In this document: piece after piece, positions 17,239-24,837 of the stretch
Layout: each line of letters begins with the position of its first letter
Numbering within the stretch: position 1 is the stretch's first letter
Source of the DNA: Pseudomonas sp. C2B4
Lineage (GTDB): Bacteria; Pseudomonadota; Gammaproteobacteria; Pseudomonadales; Pseudomonadaceae
DNA length: 64,000 bases
Assembly: GCF_013359695.1 (NCBI RefSeq)
Contig: NZ_JABFMU010000005.1
Coordinates: 124,001-188,000, forward strand
Direction of reading: 5' to 3'
The notes under the pieces: model-generated
Database searches by the model: none
Told to the model about the DNA's origin: nothing
The model's input: the letters and a program-made list of their open reading frames with translations, nothing else
Position numbers and translations under genes: made by a program

Positions 17239-18816
17239 TCAGGCTTTGGCGGGCGCCAGCTTTTTGCAGTTTTCCTTGCGAGTTGGATATTGCTCGCACT
17301 TTTGCAGCACCGTCTGAACCTGAGTGGCATCCTTGAGTTGCTGGTTGGCCAGCAGCTTTTCGGTGATGAACAATTCTTCCGATCCCAGGTTACTTTCAGC
17401 TTTATCGATCAGAGCCAATGCCGCTTGAGCCTCGCCGCGCTTGAGGTAGTAACCAATCATCAAGTCGTAGATCGACGGCCCGGCGAGCGACCAATCCTTG
17501 ATTGACTGAAGATCTTTCAGCGCCTCGGCGCTTTTGCCTTGTGCAAGATGCACGGCGAACGCAGCGCGCCGAATGCCAGGCTGGTCCTTCACGGAAGAAG
17601 ACAGCGCGCGCTGGCTAAGGACGTCGGCTTCATGCACCTTGCCTTGCTCCAGCGCGTCAGTCGATGCATAGGCATCCTTGTAAGCCTGCATGGCGGCAGC
17701 CACCGGCGCTGCATCGCGGATTTTTGGCCATCCACGTGCATCGACCCGGGCTCGACGTTCCTGACGGTATTCACGTTGCAGGTATTGGCGCAGCTCCTCG
17801 TCGCGGTCTGTCGGTGACATATGTGCGCGATTGAAATATTCGCTCGTCGCGGTGATACCGGTGGTCAGGCCCTGATTGACCAGTACATCAAGTTCTTTGG
17901 TCAGGCTGGCGAGATTGAATTGCTCCAGCGACTGCTGCATGGCGTCCTTGCGGGCACTGAGAAAACTACTGAGCAGCGGCTTTTGCTTACCCTGGAAATC
18001 ATTCAGTCGCTGCAGGCTGTAGCTGGCAGCCCGGGGCGCATATCCGGCGCGGATCATCAGATCCGTGCCGAGCAAATCGGCCTGATCTTCCTGAGCGCGC
18101 CCCCAGGCCGTACTCCAGATGTTGTCCGAGAAGCTGTTGGCCAACGCGGTAAACAGTACGGTGTTGCCGATGGTTTTTTGCGTACCGATCGGATCCTTGT
18201 TGATCAATTTCATTGACCCGGTGCTGCGGTCCACGCCAGCGTTGGAGGCCATCGTGGCAAATACCACCGTGGAGGCGATGTTGGTCATCAGCTCTTTCTG
18301 CTGCTGGAAGGCTTCCGTGCGCTCATGATGGCGCAGCAGCACATGACTCATTTCATGGCCGAGCATGGCGGCGATTTCATCTTCGCTCTCGACGTTATCC
18401 AGCATGCCCAGCGGCACGAACACGTTGCCGAACGGATCTGCCGACGGCCCGAAACTGTAGCTGTCGGTGATCTTCACGCGCAGTGTCGGCATCTCGCCGG
18501 GCCAGCTCTTGGACAGTCGGGTCACGATGCCCTGCAAGTAGCTTTGCAGCATCGGGATGTCCACCAGATTTTGCTGGTGTAGCTCGGAGGCGGGGATGGT
18601 CCGGCCGTCGTAGCTCAAGCGCTGCTTGCTTTGCTGCAGCGGGTCGAGTTTGTAATGCTGGCGAACTTCGGTGTTCTCGACATACTTTCCCGCGACTCTG
18701 GATTGAGTCGAGGGACCGACGAGGTTCATCAATGCATCGTTGGCGCCATGGATGGTGTTGCAACCGCTGAGCAACGAGCCGGACAGCAGGCCGAGCGCCA
18801 GTAGAGACCTTTTCAT
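17239..18816 (-). CDS. M48-family metalloprotease lipoprotein, BepA/YggG-like
   Basis: 525 residues. The lipoprotein signal 'MKRSLLALGLLSGSLLSGC' has its lipobox Cys at 19. The catalytic zinc motif is 'LGHEMSHVLLRHH' (HExxH, about 153-157). The third ligand Glu is probably in 'QEDQADLLGTDLMIRAGY'. The C-terminal half is helical and repeat-like, as in BepA. The expected role is periplasmic outer-membrane protein quality control. It is the third gene of an operon with the small secreted protein (12-base gap) and the CHASE2 protein. GGGGAG precedes the start. Confidence 0.85.
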   Translation of the reverse strand: MKRSLLALGLLSGSLLSGCNTIHGANDALMNLVGPSTQSRVAGKYVENTEVRQHYKLDPLQQSKQRLSYDGRTIPASELHQQNLVDIPMLQSYLQGIVTRLSKSWPGEMPTLRVKITDSYSFGPSADPFGNVFVPLGMLDNVESEDEIAAMLGHEMSHVLLRHHERTEAFQQQKELMTNIASTVVFATMASNAGVDRSTGSMKLINKDPIGTQKTIGNTVLFTALANSFSDNIWSTAWGRAQEDQADLLGTDLMIRAGYAPRAASYSLQRLNDFQGKQKPLLSSFLSARKDAMQQSLEQFNLASLTKELDVLVNQGLTTGITATSEYFNRAHMSPTDRDEELRQYLQREYRQERRARVDARGWPKIRDAAPVAAAMQAYKDAYASTDALEQGKVHEADVLSQRALSSSVKDQPGIRRAAFAVHLAQGKSAEALKDLQSIKDWSLAGPSIYDLMIGYYLKRGEAQAALALIDKAESNLGSEELFITEKLLANQQLKDATQVQTVLQKCEQYPTRKENCKKLAPAKA

Positions 18817-18828
18817 CTAACGCTCCCC

Positions 18829-19194
18829 TTACTGTTTGCTGCAGCCCGCACCAAAACCAATGGTGGAGTTGTTTTGGCTGTCGACAACCTTGCTGCCCGG
18901 CATTTTCTGGCAAGGCAGTTTCACCAGTTTGCTGGGGTTAAGGCGCAGATCCATGGTATCCAGCCAGACTTTCCGGCCCGCCAGCTCAATCTGCACCAAC
19001 TCCAAAGCCTCGTTGTATTGCAGTACCGGCAGGGCGGTTTTCGGGGCGTCCTTGAGCGGCAACTCGCGTTCGAGTTTGCCTTGTTCATCGAGCAACGCGA
19101 TCGGATCGGCAAGAAACGCCTCGACCGTCGGCGTCGCTGACCAAACAGCCTGGCTGAACAATGTGGTGAGTAAAAAAGCGGCTGCTTTGGTCAT
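18829..19194 (-). CDS. Secreted hypothetical protein, possible SH3-like fold
   Basis: 121 residues with a signal peptide ('MTKAAAFLLTTLFSQAVWSA', cleaved near 20). The middle 'LVQIELAGRKVWLDTMDLRL' has the spacing of a bacterial SH3-like strand pair ending in W-L-D. Two Cys in the mature part ('LPCQKMP', 'GAGCSKQ') could form a disulfide. AAGGA precedes the ATG. It is the middle gene of the CHASE2-small protein-M48 operon, so it may assist either partner in the envelope. Function unknown. Confidence 0.7.
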   Translation of the reverse strand: MTKAAAFLLTTLFSQAVWSATPTVEAFLADPIALLDEQGKLERELPLKDAPKTALPVLQYNEALELVQIELAGRKVWLDTMDLRLNPSKLVKLPCQKMPGSKVVDSQNNSTIGFGAGCSKQ

Positions 19195-19233
19195 CCTTGA
19201 TTCCTTTTTATTAGATGGAAAATGTGTGGGCGA

Positions 19234-20574
19234 TCACTTCTCGTCCGCGAAGAGTGCTTCGAATTTTTCGCTGAATATCGCCAGCGAAAGCATCAGCACG
19301 GCAAGCACGTTGACGGGCGTGTAGTGGAGTTTATGAAGCAAGTAGCTCAGTAGACCGAGCACGGTGGCCACCAGCGCAATGGGTATCAAGAACAAAATCA
19401 GAGCGCGTAACCTGCTGACCTTGGGCTCGGCAAACTCCAACCCCGAATGGCGCTGCTCGTGCAGGGCTTTAAGGAGTGCAATCAGCCCCAGCAATGCAAG
19501 CTCCGTCAGATCGAGCCAATTGATATTGGAATTCAGCAGGTCGGCCGGCTCGCGGTCATAGTTCATGCCCTGTGTGACGAGGTTATCCAGCGCCATGGCG
19601 TGCAAGTAGATACCGGGGACCTGGCCGTGTACCGGCGACTCAACCAGGTCACCGGTCGAGGTGATGTTTGCACCGACCAGCACCAGTCGATCTCGCAGCA
19701 GTTCGGCGAGCAGGGCACGGTCTTGCGGCGTGCTGACCTCCAGATCACTTGCCGAGAGCGTGAAGTTGTAGAGGCAGCGTGATTGTTCTGCGCCCGCCAT
19801 CTTCCAGAAAATCGCCTGAAAAAACGCCTTCAGCATCTCGGCGTAGACGTTGCCGGGCGCTGAGCAATGACCAATATCGGCAATGCGCATCTGCTCCGGT
19901 GCCAGATTGATCCCCCACTGAATGGCGATGGGCGGGCTCTGGACCGCAGCTTGAGTATCGCTGGGGAGATCAGCGCAGGAATGCGATTGGCAGTATTGGC
20001 GATAGAGCAAGAGCGCTGGCGTTTCCATCGGCCCAAGCGGCATTTCGACCGCCAGAGGATATTTATCGCCAAATCCGCTCCACGCCACCAGCGCAGGGCT
20101 GCTGACTTCGGCCAGATTGGCCAGCGTGTTGGCCTGGCCCTCTTCACCGCGTACCTGGCCGGTGTTGGCCAGCAACAGCGCAATGCCCTGATGGCGATAG
20201 CGTTCGAAAACGTTGGCCAGTAACTGACTACCCTGGGCCGGGTCGCCCAGGGAGTGATCGTGGCTGTACATCAAATCGACGAACACCGCTTTCGGCTTGT
20301 AGGCCAGCAAGCGTTTGAACAACTTGCTTTGCTCGTCGTAGGGCATCGGCCAGTGCGTGTTGTTGCGCATCAGGTATGCGTCGTCGATCAGAATCACCGC
20401 GACTTGTTGCTGTCCCGTGCGTTGGTATTTGCTGGCGAATACGCGATTCAACCATTGGGCCGAAGCGTTGTTGCTTGAACTGGCAAGCCCGAAGGGATCG
20501 AGCAGTGCCATGGCCAGGACAAGCACTCCGAGCACAACCTGCCAGCGAGAAAACAATGGTGATCTGGCCGGCAT
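19234..20574 (-). CDS. CHASE2-domain membrane protein without an output domain
   Basis: 446 residues. It has an N-terminal membrane segment (about 10-28), an extracytoplasmic CHASE2 sensor domain ('VILIDDAYLM', 'WPMPYDEQSKLFKRLLAYKPKAVFVDLMYS', 'LVLVGANITSTGDLVESPVHG...PGIYLHA') and three C-terminal hydrophobic segments (about 362-376, 392-412, 422-436). CHASE2 proteins usually end in a kinase, cyclase or phosphatase. Here the chain stops after the membrane helices with only 'FEALFADEK'. It is the first gene of an operon with a secreted protein and an M48 protease, which suggests an envelope-sensing or scaffold role. The dyad array at 20709-20771 lies upstream. Confidence 0.82.
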   Translation of the reverse strand: MPARSPLFSRWQVVLGVLVLAMALLDPFGLASSSNNASAQWLNRVFASKYQRTGQQQVAVILIDDAYLMRNNTHWPMPYDEQSKLFKRLLAYKPKAVFVDLMYSHDHSLGDPAQGSQLLANVFERYRHQGIALLLANTGQVRGEEGQANTLANLAEVSSPALVAWSGFGDKYPLAVEMPLGPMETPALLLYRQYCQSHSCADLPSDTQAAVQSPPIAIQWGINLAPEQMRIADIGHCSAPGNVYAEMLKAFFQAIFWKMAGAEQSRCLYNFTLSASDLEVSTPQDRALLAELLRDRLVLVGANITSTGDLVESPVHGQVPGIYLHAMALDNLVTQGMNYDREPADLLNSNINWLDLTELALLGLIALLKALHEQRHSGLEFAEPKVSRLRALILFLIPIALVATVLGLLSYLLHKLHYTPVNVLAVLMLSLAIFSEKFEALFADEK

Positions 20575-20708
20575 CCCTGGCTCGATATAAGCAAATGAGC
20601 CGACGTTTTAAGTGAATGTAACGGCTGATGTCAAGGTGCCATCTTTTTTGCTTGTCAGCTCGAAATATAAAAAGCGATTATCGATTCTGGACTTTGCATG
20701 TGCTGCGA

Positions 20709-20771
20709 ACGTGTCGTCCGCGGCGACATGTTCCCAGGACGTGTCGCGAAAAGCGAGAAATTGCGACACGT
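20709..20771. promoter_or_regulatory. Array of ACGTGTCG half-sites (candidate operator)
   Basis: ACGTGTCG at 20709 (+), CGACATGT at 20724 (inverted, one mismatch), ACGTGTCGC at 20739 (+) and GCGACACGT at 20763 (inverted, perfect). It sits in the 380-base gap between the divergent CHASE2 operon and tautomerase gene. The rest of that gap (20575-20708, 20772-20954) shows no gene or other clear signal. The binding protein is unknown. Confidence 0.45.
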
Positions 20772-20954
20772 TAGAATTCGGATTACGCCAGCGACCTGCA
20801 CCTGGCAGCCTTGCTCTACGAAGCCTTTCAACTCATTACACCGCGTAACTAATGATGTTCCCGCCCCCACCTTTATCCCCTCCAGTGAACTCCCTACATT
20901 GAGCTCCAACGCCTCTCCCATCATCCCGACGGGAAGGTCACTGGAGATTCCTCA

Positions 20955-21173
20955 ATGCCTTTCGTAAGCGTACGCATCACCCGCGACGGGGTTACCACTG
21001 AGCAGAAAGCTCAGGTGATCGCGGAAATCACTGAAACACTGGAACGCGTTCTCAACAAGCGCCCTGACCTGACCCACATCGTGATCGAGGAAGTCGACAC
21101 CGATAACTGGGGTTACGCCGGGATCACCACCACCCAATACCGCAAGCAACTGTCGGAAGAGGGGCAGTCATGA
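20955..21173 (+). CDS. 4-oxalocrotonate tautomerase family protein
   Basis: 72 residues beginning Met-Pro, so processing would leave the catalytic N-terminal proline of this superfamily ('MPFVSVRITRDGVTTEQKA'). The length and 'THIVIEEVDTDNWGYAG' fit small tautomerases that act as hexamers. The substrate is unknown. The stop overlaps the start of the DsbA-family gene by four bases, so the two are coupled. Confidence 0.88.
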   Translation: MPFVSVRITRDGVTTEQKAQVIAEITETLERVLNKRPDLTHIVIEEVDTDNWGYAGITTTQYRKQLSEEGQS

Positions 21174-21826
21174 CGGCGTCGGTGACCATCGATTTCATCT
21201 CCGATGTGGTGTGCCCTTGGTGCGCACTGGGGGCGACGGCGCTGGAGCAGGCGATCGAGAACGTGGCGGGTGAGGTGTCGGTCGAGCTGACCTACAAGCC
21301 CTTCGAACTGAACCCGAACATGCCCGCCGAAGGCGAGAAAGCCGTCGAGCACTTGATGCGCAAATACGGACGCACTGCTGAAGACGTCGCTTCCGGCAAG
21401 AAAATGCAGATCGAGCGCGGAGCAGCCATTGGCTTCAAGTTCGACCTGGAGAAGCGCACGCACTTCTACAACACCTTCGACGCTCACCGTTTGTTGTTGT
21501 GGGCACTGGAAGAAGGGCGTCAGGTGGCGCTGAAAAAGATCCTGCTTCGCGCTTACTTCAGCGAAGGCCAGAACCCGAGTGATCAGCAGACGCTGGTGCG
21601 GTTGGCGGGCGAAGCGGGATTGGACGAGGACCGGGCACGGGAAGTGTTGATGTCCGGTGCCTTTGCCGAAGACGTGCGCGAGCTTGAAACGTTTTACCAG
21701 CAGCGCGGCATCAACTCGGTCCCGGCCATGGTGCTGAACGGCCGTCACCTGGTGACCGGCTCGCAGTCGGTCGAGTACTACGAACAAATGTTGAGACAAA
21801 TGGCAACGGCCGCCGCCGAAGCCTGA
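21170..21826 (+). CDS. DsbA-family oxidoreductase, FrnE-like
   Basis: 218 residues with thioredoxin fold and the active site 'SDVVCPWCALGA' (CPWC, about 15-18), an inserted helical domain and the cis-Pro region 'INSVPAMVLNGRHLVTGSQS' (about 183-202). There is no signal peptide, so it is a cytoplasmic FrnE-type disulfide/glutathione-dependent oxidoreductase. It is coupled to the tautomerase by an ATGA overlap and is followed 42 bases later by an SDR gene; the three may share a metabolite pathway. Confidence 0.88.
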   Translation: MTASVTIDFISDVVCPWCALGATALEQAIENVAGEVSVELTYKPFELNPNMPAEGEKAVEHLMRKYGRTAEDVASGKKMQIERGAAIGFKFDLEKRTHFYNTFDAHRLLLWALEEGRQVALKKILLRAYFSEGQNPSDQQTLVRLAGEAGLDEDRAREVLMSGAFAEDVRELETFYQQRGINSVPAMVLNGRHLVTGSQSVEYYEQMLRQMATAAAEA

Positions 21827-21868
21827 TTCATCGAATTTCAAACCCCATTATTGTTAGAGGTGTACATC

Positions 21869-22579
21869 ATGAGCCATTCGAAAAAAGTCATCGTCATCAC
21901 TGGCGCTTCCCAAGGTCTCGGCGACGGCATGGTCAAGGCCTTCCGTGAACTGGGTTACCAGATCGTCGCCACTTCGCGTTCGATCAAACCATCCACCGAT
22001 CCGGACATCCTCACCGTGGCCGGTGACATCGGCGAACCAGAAACCGCCCAGCGCGTGATTCGCGAAGCCATCGCACGTTTCGGCCGCATCGACACCCTGG
22101 TCAACAACGCCGGGATCTTCATCGCCAAGCCGTTCACCCAGTACACCGCCGAAGACTACGCCAATGTGTTGTCGGTGAACCTCAACGGCTTCTTCTACAT
22201 CACTCAACTGGCCATCGCCGAGATGGAGAAAAATGGCAGCGGCCACGTCGTCAACATCACCACCAGCCTGGTGGACCACGCTATCGACGGCGTGCCATCG
22301 GTACTGGCTTCGCTGACCAAAGGTGGCCTGAACGCGGCGACCCGTTCCCTGGCCATCGAGTACGCCAAGCGCGGCATTCGGGTCAACGCGGTGTCGCCAG
22401 GCATCATCAAGACCCCGATGCATGGCGAAGAAACCCACGCCGCGCTGGGCGCTCTGCACCCGGTAGGGCACATGGGTGAGATCGACGACATTGCCAACGC
22501 GGTCGTGTACCTGGACGGCGCCAAATTTGTCACCGGCGAAATCCTGCATGTCGATGGTGGCCAGAGCGCGGGTCACTAA
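21869..22579 (+). CDS. SDR-family protein with altered catalytic tyrosine position
   Basis: 236 residues from the ATG at 21869, chosen over the in-frame TTG at 21851 because AGAGG sits eight bases before it. The Rossmann motif is 'TGASQGLGDG', with 'NNAGIF' and the C-terminal 'ILHVDGGQSAGH'. The normal YxxxK motif reads 'VLASLTKGG', so the Lys is kept but the Tyr position is Ala. Redox activity may be lost or supported by another residue. A perfect terminator follows. Confidence 0.85.
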   Translation: MSHSKKVIVITGASQGLGDGMVKAFRELGYQIVATSRSIKPSTDPDILTVAGDIGEPETAQRVIREAIARFGRIDTLVNNAGIFIAKPFTQYTAEDYANVLSVNLNGFFYITQLAIAEMEKNGSGHVVNITTSLVDHAIDGVPSVLASLTKGGLNAATRSLAIEYAKRGIRVNAVSPGIIKTPMHGEETHAALGALHPVGHMGEIDDIANAVVYLDGAKFVTGEILHVDGGQSAGH

Positions 22580-22600
22580 GACCTGACGTTCCAAACGGCG

Positions 22601-22639
22601 GAAACAACAAAGCCCTCGTATTTCTACGAGGGCTTTGTT
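22601..22639 (+). terminator. Terminator, copy 1 of a 39-bp duplicated element
   Basis: Perfect 12-bp stem AAAGCCCTCGTA / TACGAGGGCTTT with a TTTC loop (22609-22636). The whole 39-base stretch recurs exactly at 23625-23663. The 316 bases from here to the glycosyltransferase at 22957 show no gene. A weak likeness to the tRNA 3' end ('TGGCTGGCACCGGA', about 22646) follows the hairpin. Confidence 0.9.
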
Positions 22640-22956
22640 GTTGTGTGGCTGGCACCGGACTTCGCCTCTTTGAGCCACTCATTGCAAGACCCTGCAACGG
22701 CGCAGAGACGCGTTCCGTTATGCAATGGAAAAGGGTTAAGGCATCCCACATGACTTGGAGAGCCGTGAGCGCCTTTAAGGGAGCCGTCTGACATACGCCG
22801 CAAAACCCTGAATCGATCATTGATTTTTCCCTTAGCGCAGGGCTTGGGAGATGTCTTTTGAGGAATTCACGTGGTGTATTCGGTACTGCGTTACGTGCAG
22901 GTTTTTGTCGGTCAATCCGTCAGCAATATCTCGTCACCCGATGAAGGGGTGGCGTC

Positions 22957-23610
22957 ATGAGTCGTGTTTTCTTCGACGTTGACCGCGCCTTCTGTATATC
23001 GCTTAGCGAGAGGACAGACAGGCGGGTGTTGTTCTGCCGATGTGTCGCTCCGCTGATTGAAAACCCCATCGAGTTTTTCAGTACGCAACGACATAGCGAC
23101 CCCGTTCAAGGGTGCTATGAGTCGCATCAGTGGCTAGCCAAAGTGGCCTTGGCCGAAGGTTGGCAGAGGATTTTGATCTTCGAGGATGATGCCAGGCCCT
23201 ACAATCTGCGCAGTGCTCAGGTCCGATGGGTGAATCGGTTTATCCGGACTCACCCGTTTCAGGCACTTCACTTGGGCTACAGCATGGGGCGCACGTGGAT
23301 GACATGGTTTCCCTTCATTGCCCGGGGGAGAGTAGTCGCCCTGCACGCGTACATCATTTCTCGCGAAGGCTGTCGGATTCTGGCTGAGACACCCTACTGC
23401 GGCACGCCGGTAGATGTCTTTTTCAAGCGACAACTCAAACAACATTGTGTTTTCCCAATGCTTTTTCGCCAGCACGAGGCCGCTGTGACAGGCAGCGATA
23501 TTGAGGCAGTTGCCCTGAATGACGATGAGTGGTGGGAGCGTAACTGGAGGAAGCACCGACGATCGGTGCTTAAAAATATCTGGCGAACCGTTTTACGACT
23601 GAGATTCTGA
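22957..23610 (+). CDS. Glycosyltransferase family 25 (LPS-type)
   Basis: 217 residues. The family pattern is visible: 'FCISLSERTDRRVLF' near the N-terminus (the usual N-L-x-x-R-x-D-R motif in modified form), 'GCYESHQWLAKVALAEGW' (GC..SH), the metal-binding 'LIFEDDARPYN' and 'LHAYIISREGCRIL'. Members add hexose to LPS or other surface glycans. The C-terminus is strongly basic. AGGGG precedes the ATG. The gene lies alone between two identical terminator copies, so it looks like an inserted islet and could alter the phage receptor. Confidence 0.8.
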   Translation: MSRVFFDVDRAFCISLSERTDRRVLFCRCVAPLIENPIEFFSTQRHSDPVQGCYESHQWLAKVALAEGWQRILIFEDDARPYNLRSAQVRWVNRFIRTHPFQALHLGYSMGRTWMTWFPFIARGRVVALHAYIISREGCRILAETPYCGTPVDVFFKRQLKQHCVFPMLFRQHEAAVTGSDIEAVALNDDEWWERNWRKHRRSVLKNIWRTVLRLRF

Positions 23611-23624
23611 TTTTGAACCCTACA

Positions 23625-23663
23625 GAAACAACAAAGCCCTCGTATTTCTACGAGGGCTTTGTT
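23625..23663. terminator. Terminator, copy 2; probable original tRNA-Thr terminator
   Basis: Identical over 39 bases to 22601-22639, with stem 23633-23644 / 23649-23660. It abuts attL directly. Before the prophage inserted it would have lain just beyond the 3' end of the tRNA-Thr gene (read leftward), so it probably served the tRNA. It can also end the glycosyltransferase transcript, 14 bases away. Confidence 0.85.
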
Positions 23664-23713
23664 TTGTATGGTGCCGGCACCAGGAATCGAACCCGGGACC
23701 TACTGATTACAAG
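23659..23713. repeat. attL, 55-bp core copy (tRNA-Thr 3' fragment)
   Basis: 55 bases identical to 57582-57636. They contain the reverse complement of the tRNA-Thr 3' end from the anticodon loop through CCA (23669-23713) plus ten bases of 3' flank. The identity stops at base 23714, after the anticodon loop. This is the left boundary of the prophage. Confidence 0.95.
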
Positions 23714-23755
23714 GGAGGTGCTTTATACATAAAAATCAATCGCTTATGGGTTTTC

Positions 23756-23819
23756 TTGTTACGCCGGGCTTCCGCGAAGTGCCTGGTGCCTGTAGCGCAA
23801 AACTCGGTTGTTACGCCGG
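23756..23819 (+). promoter_or_regulatory. Candidate integrase arm-type sites, left arm
   Basis: The 12-mer TTGTTACGCCGG occurs at 23756-23767 and again at 23808-23819, 52 bases apart. TTGTTACG also occurs near attR (57523) and beside the degenerate att-like site (56410), always in the same orientation. Placement just inside attL fits arm sites of P2-like integrases. Confidence 0.5.
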
Positions 23820-23857
23820 AATCACCGGTAGAGTTTCATCAGACACAAAGACTCGAA

Positions 23858-24700
23858 TCAGAGAATTTCCTTAAAAGTGTGGTCGCCGAGCCAAGCCATG
23901 GTCTCAATGGGTGGGTTAATGATTTCGATGGTAGTCGACTTTTTTCTATGCCAGAACCGCACGACGGCCGGTGACAAGTGAGGTTTACACGCCTCCTTCA
24001 CGGTTTCTAAAGCGATTTCGGCACTAGTTTTCAAATGTGGACGTTCCGCATTTCGAACGGCTTCCCATATCGCCTCGAGTTCTGTCATGACTTTTCTCGC
24101 TAACGTATCAACAGGAAACTTTGAGTCTATTTTTTTTAGATCCGTTTTGACTGGTCCCCAAAGATCGCCACCTACCCGCAGCAGCTCATTCGCATCAAAA
24201 AAAAGGTGCAAAGTGTGCTTCGTTTCCCCTGCATTTCCGTGCGACTTGCTCTCGTATTCGACGATCCCGATAGGTGCACCACAGTGTTGAGAATAGTTTC
24301 TCAGCTTGTAGAGGAATCGATATGCAAAAACAGTATCGAATGCTGTGCTTGTGCGCTTCTGAAAAACTTTGAAGATCTCTGGGTTGTTAGAATATTGCCT
24401 CTTCAAACGTAGTTCAGTGTGATCCAGAAGCTGTCTTACAGCGGACAAAAAATTCAGAAAGTGCCTGTTTACATCAAGCTTGGCTTCTCGAGAAAGGGTT
24501 CGATGTTGACCTCGGCCAGGTACTACCTGACAAAGATCTTTCACGCATTCCTCAAAGGCAACGAGGTTTCTGCGAGCAATTTCTGTCAGTGAAGCAGCTT
24601 CATCGTGAGAGTGAAGATGCTCATGGGCCTTTCGGTACGCCGCAGTTTCCTCCGCAGTCAACTTGCGAATGGAATTAAATTCGCCCTGTCCTATGGCCAT
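23858..24700 (-). CDS. Prophage cargo protein with HEPN-like Rx4H motif
   Basis: 280 residues from the ATG at 24700, chosen because AAGGAG sits nine bases upstream; an upstream ATG at 24778 would add 26 residues without an RBS. It is mostly helical, with no membrane segment. 'FLYKLRNYSQHCGAP' (129-143) contains R134-N-Y-S-Q-H139, the Rx4-6H pattern of HEPN ribonucleases, at the end of a helix as expected. It lies between the integrase and attL, a common place for morons, and is on the integrase strand. Toxin or defence function is inference. It could equally be a non-catalytic HEPN-like helical protein. Confidence 0.55.
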   Translation of the reverse strand: MAIGQGEFNSIRKLTAEETAAYRKAHEHLHSHDEAASLTEIARRNLVAFEECVKDLCQVVPGRGQHRTLSREAKLDVNRHFLNFLSAVRQLLDHTELRLKRQYSNNPEIFKVFQKRTSTAFDTVFAYRFLYKLRNYSQHCGAPIGIVEYESKSHGNAGETKHTLHLFFDANELLRVGGDLWGPVKTDLKKIDSKFPVDTLARKVMTELEAIWEAVRNAERPHLKTSAEIALETVKEACKPHLSPAVVRFWHRKKSTTIEIINPPIETMAWLGDHTFKEIL

Positions 24701-24837
24701 TATTTGCAACTCCTTTTCAGGTGTTGCTCCTTGTGTCCCTAACATTATTTGTGCCCACCTTGGCTGCCTGGCAACCATGACATTAGATTATGAAAAAAGA
24801 GTAAACCCTAGCTGGGCGACCTAATGCGAGCACCATT

